A stretch of 7,350 bases of DNA from assembly GCA_937871645.1 (NCBI GenBank), contig CALMPZ010000381.1:1-7350 (forward strand), given 5' to 3'. The first letter of the stretch is position 1. Every line of letters starts with the position of its first letter. Source of the DNA: an uncultured Polymorphobacter sp. GTDB lineage: Bacteria > Pseudomonadota > Alphaproteobacteria > Sphingomonadales > Sphingomonadaceae. Position numbers and translations under genes: made by a program. The notes under the pieces were generated by a model, which had not been told where the DNA came from, did no database searches, and saw only the letters and a list, made by a program, of their open reading frames with translations. Shown here one piece after another: positions 5,735 through 7,350 of this stretch.

Positions 5735-7297
5735 ATGCGCCGATTGTCACCGTTCGTTGCTGCCCTGCTTGCTACAGCCGTGATCGCCGCACCGGGCATC
5801 GCCGCAGACAGCAAGACCAAGATCGAAACCAGCACCAGCACCGAAGAGTCCGGCGACAAGCCCGATTCCGATGTCGCTGCCGCATCAACCACCGAGGACG
5901 CACAACCGAGCCGCCACAGCGTGCAAATCGCCGGCCGCACGGTCAACTACACCGCGACGCCGGGCACGCTGATCATCCGCGACGATGACGGCAAACCCAC
6001 CGCCAGTGTGTTCTACACCGCCTATACCGTCGATGGCCCGGCGCGCAGCCGCCCCGTCACCTTCATCTTCAACGGCGGCCCCGGCTCGTCGACGATGTGG
6101 CTGCACATGGGCTCGGTCGGCCCGATGCGTGTCGATACCCCCGATGTCGCGGCGTCGGCGACGGCGCCCTACCGCCTCGTGTCAAACCCGCACAGCCTGC
6201 TCGACCGCTCCGACCTGGTGTTCATCGACGCCGTCGGCACCGGCTATTCCCGCCCGCTTGGTGAGATGAAAGGCCCCGAATTCTGGGGCGTCGACGGCGA
6301 TATCGATGCGTTCGCCAAGGCTATCCAGCGCTGGGTGACCAAGAACAATCGCTGGGATTCGCCGAAGTTCATCATGGGCGAATCGTACGGCACGTTGCGC
6401 GCCGCCGGCCTCGTCTATGCGCTGCAGCAGCGCGGCATGCCGATGAACGGTGTCATGCTGGTGTCGTCGATCCTCAACTACGGCATCCGCAACCCCGGCT
6501 TCGACCAGCTCGACGTCACCTATCTGCCGAGCTATGCCGCCACCGCCTGGTACCACAAGCGCGCCGGGCAGGGCGCCGACCTCGCCAGCTTTGTCGCGCA
6601 GGCGCAGGCCTATGCGCGCGGGCCGTATCTGCTGGCGCTGCAAAAGGGCGACAATCTGGCACCCGCCGAAGCCCAGGCGGTGGCGGCCGAACTCAGCAAG
6701 TTCACCGGGCTGTCGACTCAGGTGCTGCTCGAAAATGACCTGCGCGTCGAACTCGGCCGCTTCCGCAAGCAGTTGCTGCTCGACCAGCGCAAGAGCGTCG
6801 GCCGCCTCGATTCGCGCTTCACCGGCACCGATGTCGATGCCGGCGGCGAAAACCCCGATTATGACGCCGCCGATGCCGCGCTGTCGGGCGCCTATGTTGG
6901 CGCGCTCAACACCTATCTGACCGGCCCGCTGGGCTACAAGACAAGGCTCAGCTACCGCCCCAACTATTACAGCAAGATCAACACGAGCTGGGACTGGAAG
7001 CACAAGGCGCCGGGCATCAACCGCCCGCTGCCGGTCGCCGATACCGCGCTCGACCTGGCAGCGGCGATGCGCGAGAACCCGCGCCTCAAGGTGCTGTCGG
7101 CGAACGGCTATTACGACATGGCGACGCCGTTCACCGGCGCTGAGTATGACCTCGCGCACATGCAACTCGACGCCAGCCTTCGCCCCAATGTGAGCTTTAC
7201 CTACTATCCCGCCGGCCACATGTTCTACATCGAACCGGGGTCGCTCGCGGCGTTCCGCACCGATCTGCTGCGTTTCTACGACAGCGCTACGCGGTAG
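5735..7297 (+). CDS. Secreted S10 family serine carboxypeptidase-like protein
   Basis: A 520-residue exported alpha/beta-hydrolase of peptidase family S10, which removes C-terminal residues from peptides, usually at acid pH. A signal peptide covers about 1-24 (MRR, hydrophobic core, GIAA before DS). It is followed by a Ser/Thr/Asp/Glu-rich, probably disordered linker (25-58). The S10 oxyanion-hole motif [11 protein letters not shown] is at 112-122. The nucleophile S217 sits in GESYGT (215-220), close to the family GESYxG. The acid D461 is in NGYYDMATP (457-465) and the base H495 in YPAGHMFY (491-498), so the triad is complete. The size is normal for bacterial members. It lies alone and divergent from the glutathione transferase, with a hairpin after its stop. 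Likely location is the periplasm or outside the cell; substrate preference is not readable. Confidence 0.94.
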   Translation: MRRLSPFVAALLATAVIAAPGIAADSKTKIETSTSTEESGDKPDSDVAAASTTEDAQPSRHSVQIAGRTVNYTATPGTLIIRDDDGKPTASVFYTAYTVDGPARSRPVTFIFNGGPGSSTMWLHMGSVGPMRVDTPDVAASATAPYRLVSNPHSLLDRSDLVFIDAVGTGYSRPLGEMKGPEFWGVDGDIDAFAKAIQRWVTKNNRWDSPKFIMGESYGTLRAAGLVYALQQRGMPMNGVMLVSSILNYGIRNPGFDQLDVTYLPSYAATAWYHKRAGQGADLASFVAQAQAYARGPYLLALQKGDNLAPAEAQAVAAELSKFTGLSTQVLLENDLRVELGRFRKQLLLDQRKSVGRLDSRFTGTDVDAGGENPDYDAADAALSGAYVGALNTYLTGPLGYKTRLSYRPNYYSKINTSWDWKHKAPGINRPLPVADTALDLAAAMRENPRLKVLSANGYYDMATPFTGAEYDLAHMQLDASLRPNVSFTYYPAGHMFYIEPGSLAAFRTDLLRFYDSATR

Positions 7298-7314
7298 AGC
7301 CTCCGGCAGGGCAG
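7297..7314. repeat. GC-rich repeat arm matching the window's left end
   Basis: GAGCCTCCGGCAGGGCAG begins on the last base of the peptidase stop codon. Its reverse complement equals bases 1-17 of the window except for one inserted T. The two copies are therefore in opposite orientation, both at gene borders, about 7.3 kb apart. This suggests a dispersed intergenic element in this genome. Confidence 0.45.
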
Positions 7315-7327
7315 GGCTGAGCCCTGC
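7311..7327 (+). terminator. Hairpin terminator after the S10 peptidase gene
   Basis: GCAGGGC (7311-7317) and GCCCTGC (7321-7327) form a perfect 7-bp GC-rich stem with a TGA loop, 13 bases past the stop codon. ACCCATTTGTTTGG follows, giving a moderately T-rich tail. This is the most terminator-like complete hairpin in the window, though the T-run is interrupted. Confidence 0.6.
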
Positions 7328-7350
7328 ACCCATTTGTTTGGCGCTCTTCA

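Noticed and set aside
6182..7333. A 383-codon open frame on the minus strand across the S10 peptidase
   Set aside because: It is antisense to a complete peptidase with an intact triad. The frame is open because high-GC codons rarely form stops on the opposite strand, and its translation matches no family I know.

Overview
The window is a dense, GC-rich stretch of bacterial chromosome with eight complete protein genes and no RNA gene, insertion sequence, CRISPR array or phage gene that I can see. It most resembles an alphaproteobacterium of the sphingomonad type. The reasons are the C-terminal PEPxxWA-type sorting tail on one secreted protein, the order pgsA-moaD-moaE, and the high GC with strong third-position G/C. 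This placement is inference from family knowledge, not from a search.

Layout. At 98-1075 (+) is a zinc-free NADPH:quinone oxidoreductase-like enzyme. A 200-base spacer follows with two short hairpins and an AT-rich block carrying a twice-repeated TTTGACA-TTGCAT element. At 1279-2529 (+) is a secreted metzincin-like metalloprotease with a signal peptide and a PEP-CTERM type anchor. It converges, across a perfect 11-bp hairpin, on a leftward operon read from 4218 down to 2603: pgsA, moaD, moaE and a small leaderless beta-sandwich protein. These genes overlap or nearly touch and are probably co-transcribed. Divergent from pgsA is a nitroreductase (4272-4937, +). Its stop codon overlaps the stop of a leftward Nu-class (YfcG-like) glutathione transferase (4934-5611, -). 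Divergent from that gene is a secreted S10 serine carboxypeptidase-like enzyme (5735-7297, +), followed by a hairpin.

How the genes relate. The operon couples phosphatidylglycerol-phosphate synthesis (pgsA) with both subunits of molybdopterin synthase (moaD, moaE). Three soluble redox or detoxification enzymes (quinone oxidoreductase, nitroreductase, glutathione transferase) lie around it, and two exported peptidases handle extracytoplasmic protein. I see no multi-gene defence, mobile or secondary-metabolite system. The least ordinary items are the small Ig/PKD-like gene appended to the moaDE operon, the metalloprotease whose zinc motif lacks the usual third histidine, the repeated element upstream of it, and near-matching GC-rich repeat arms at the two ends of the window.
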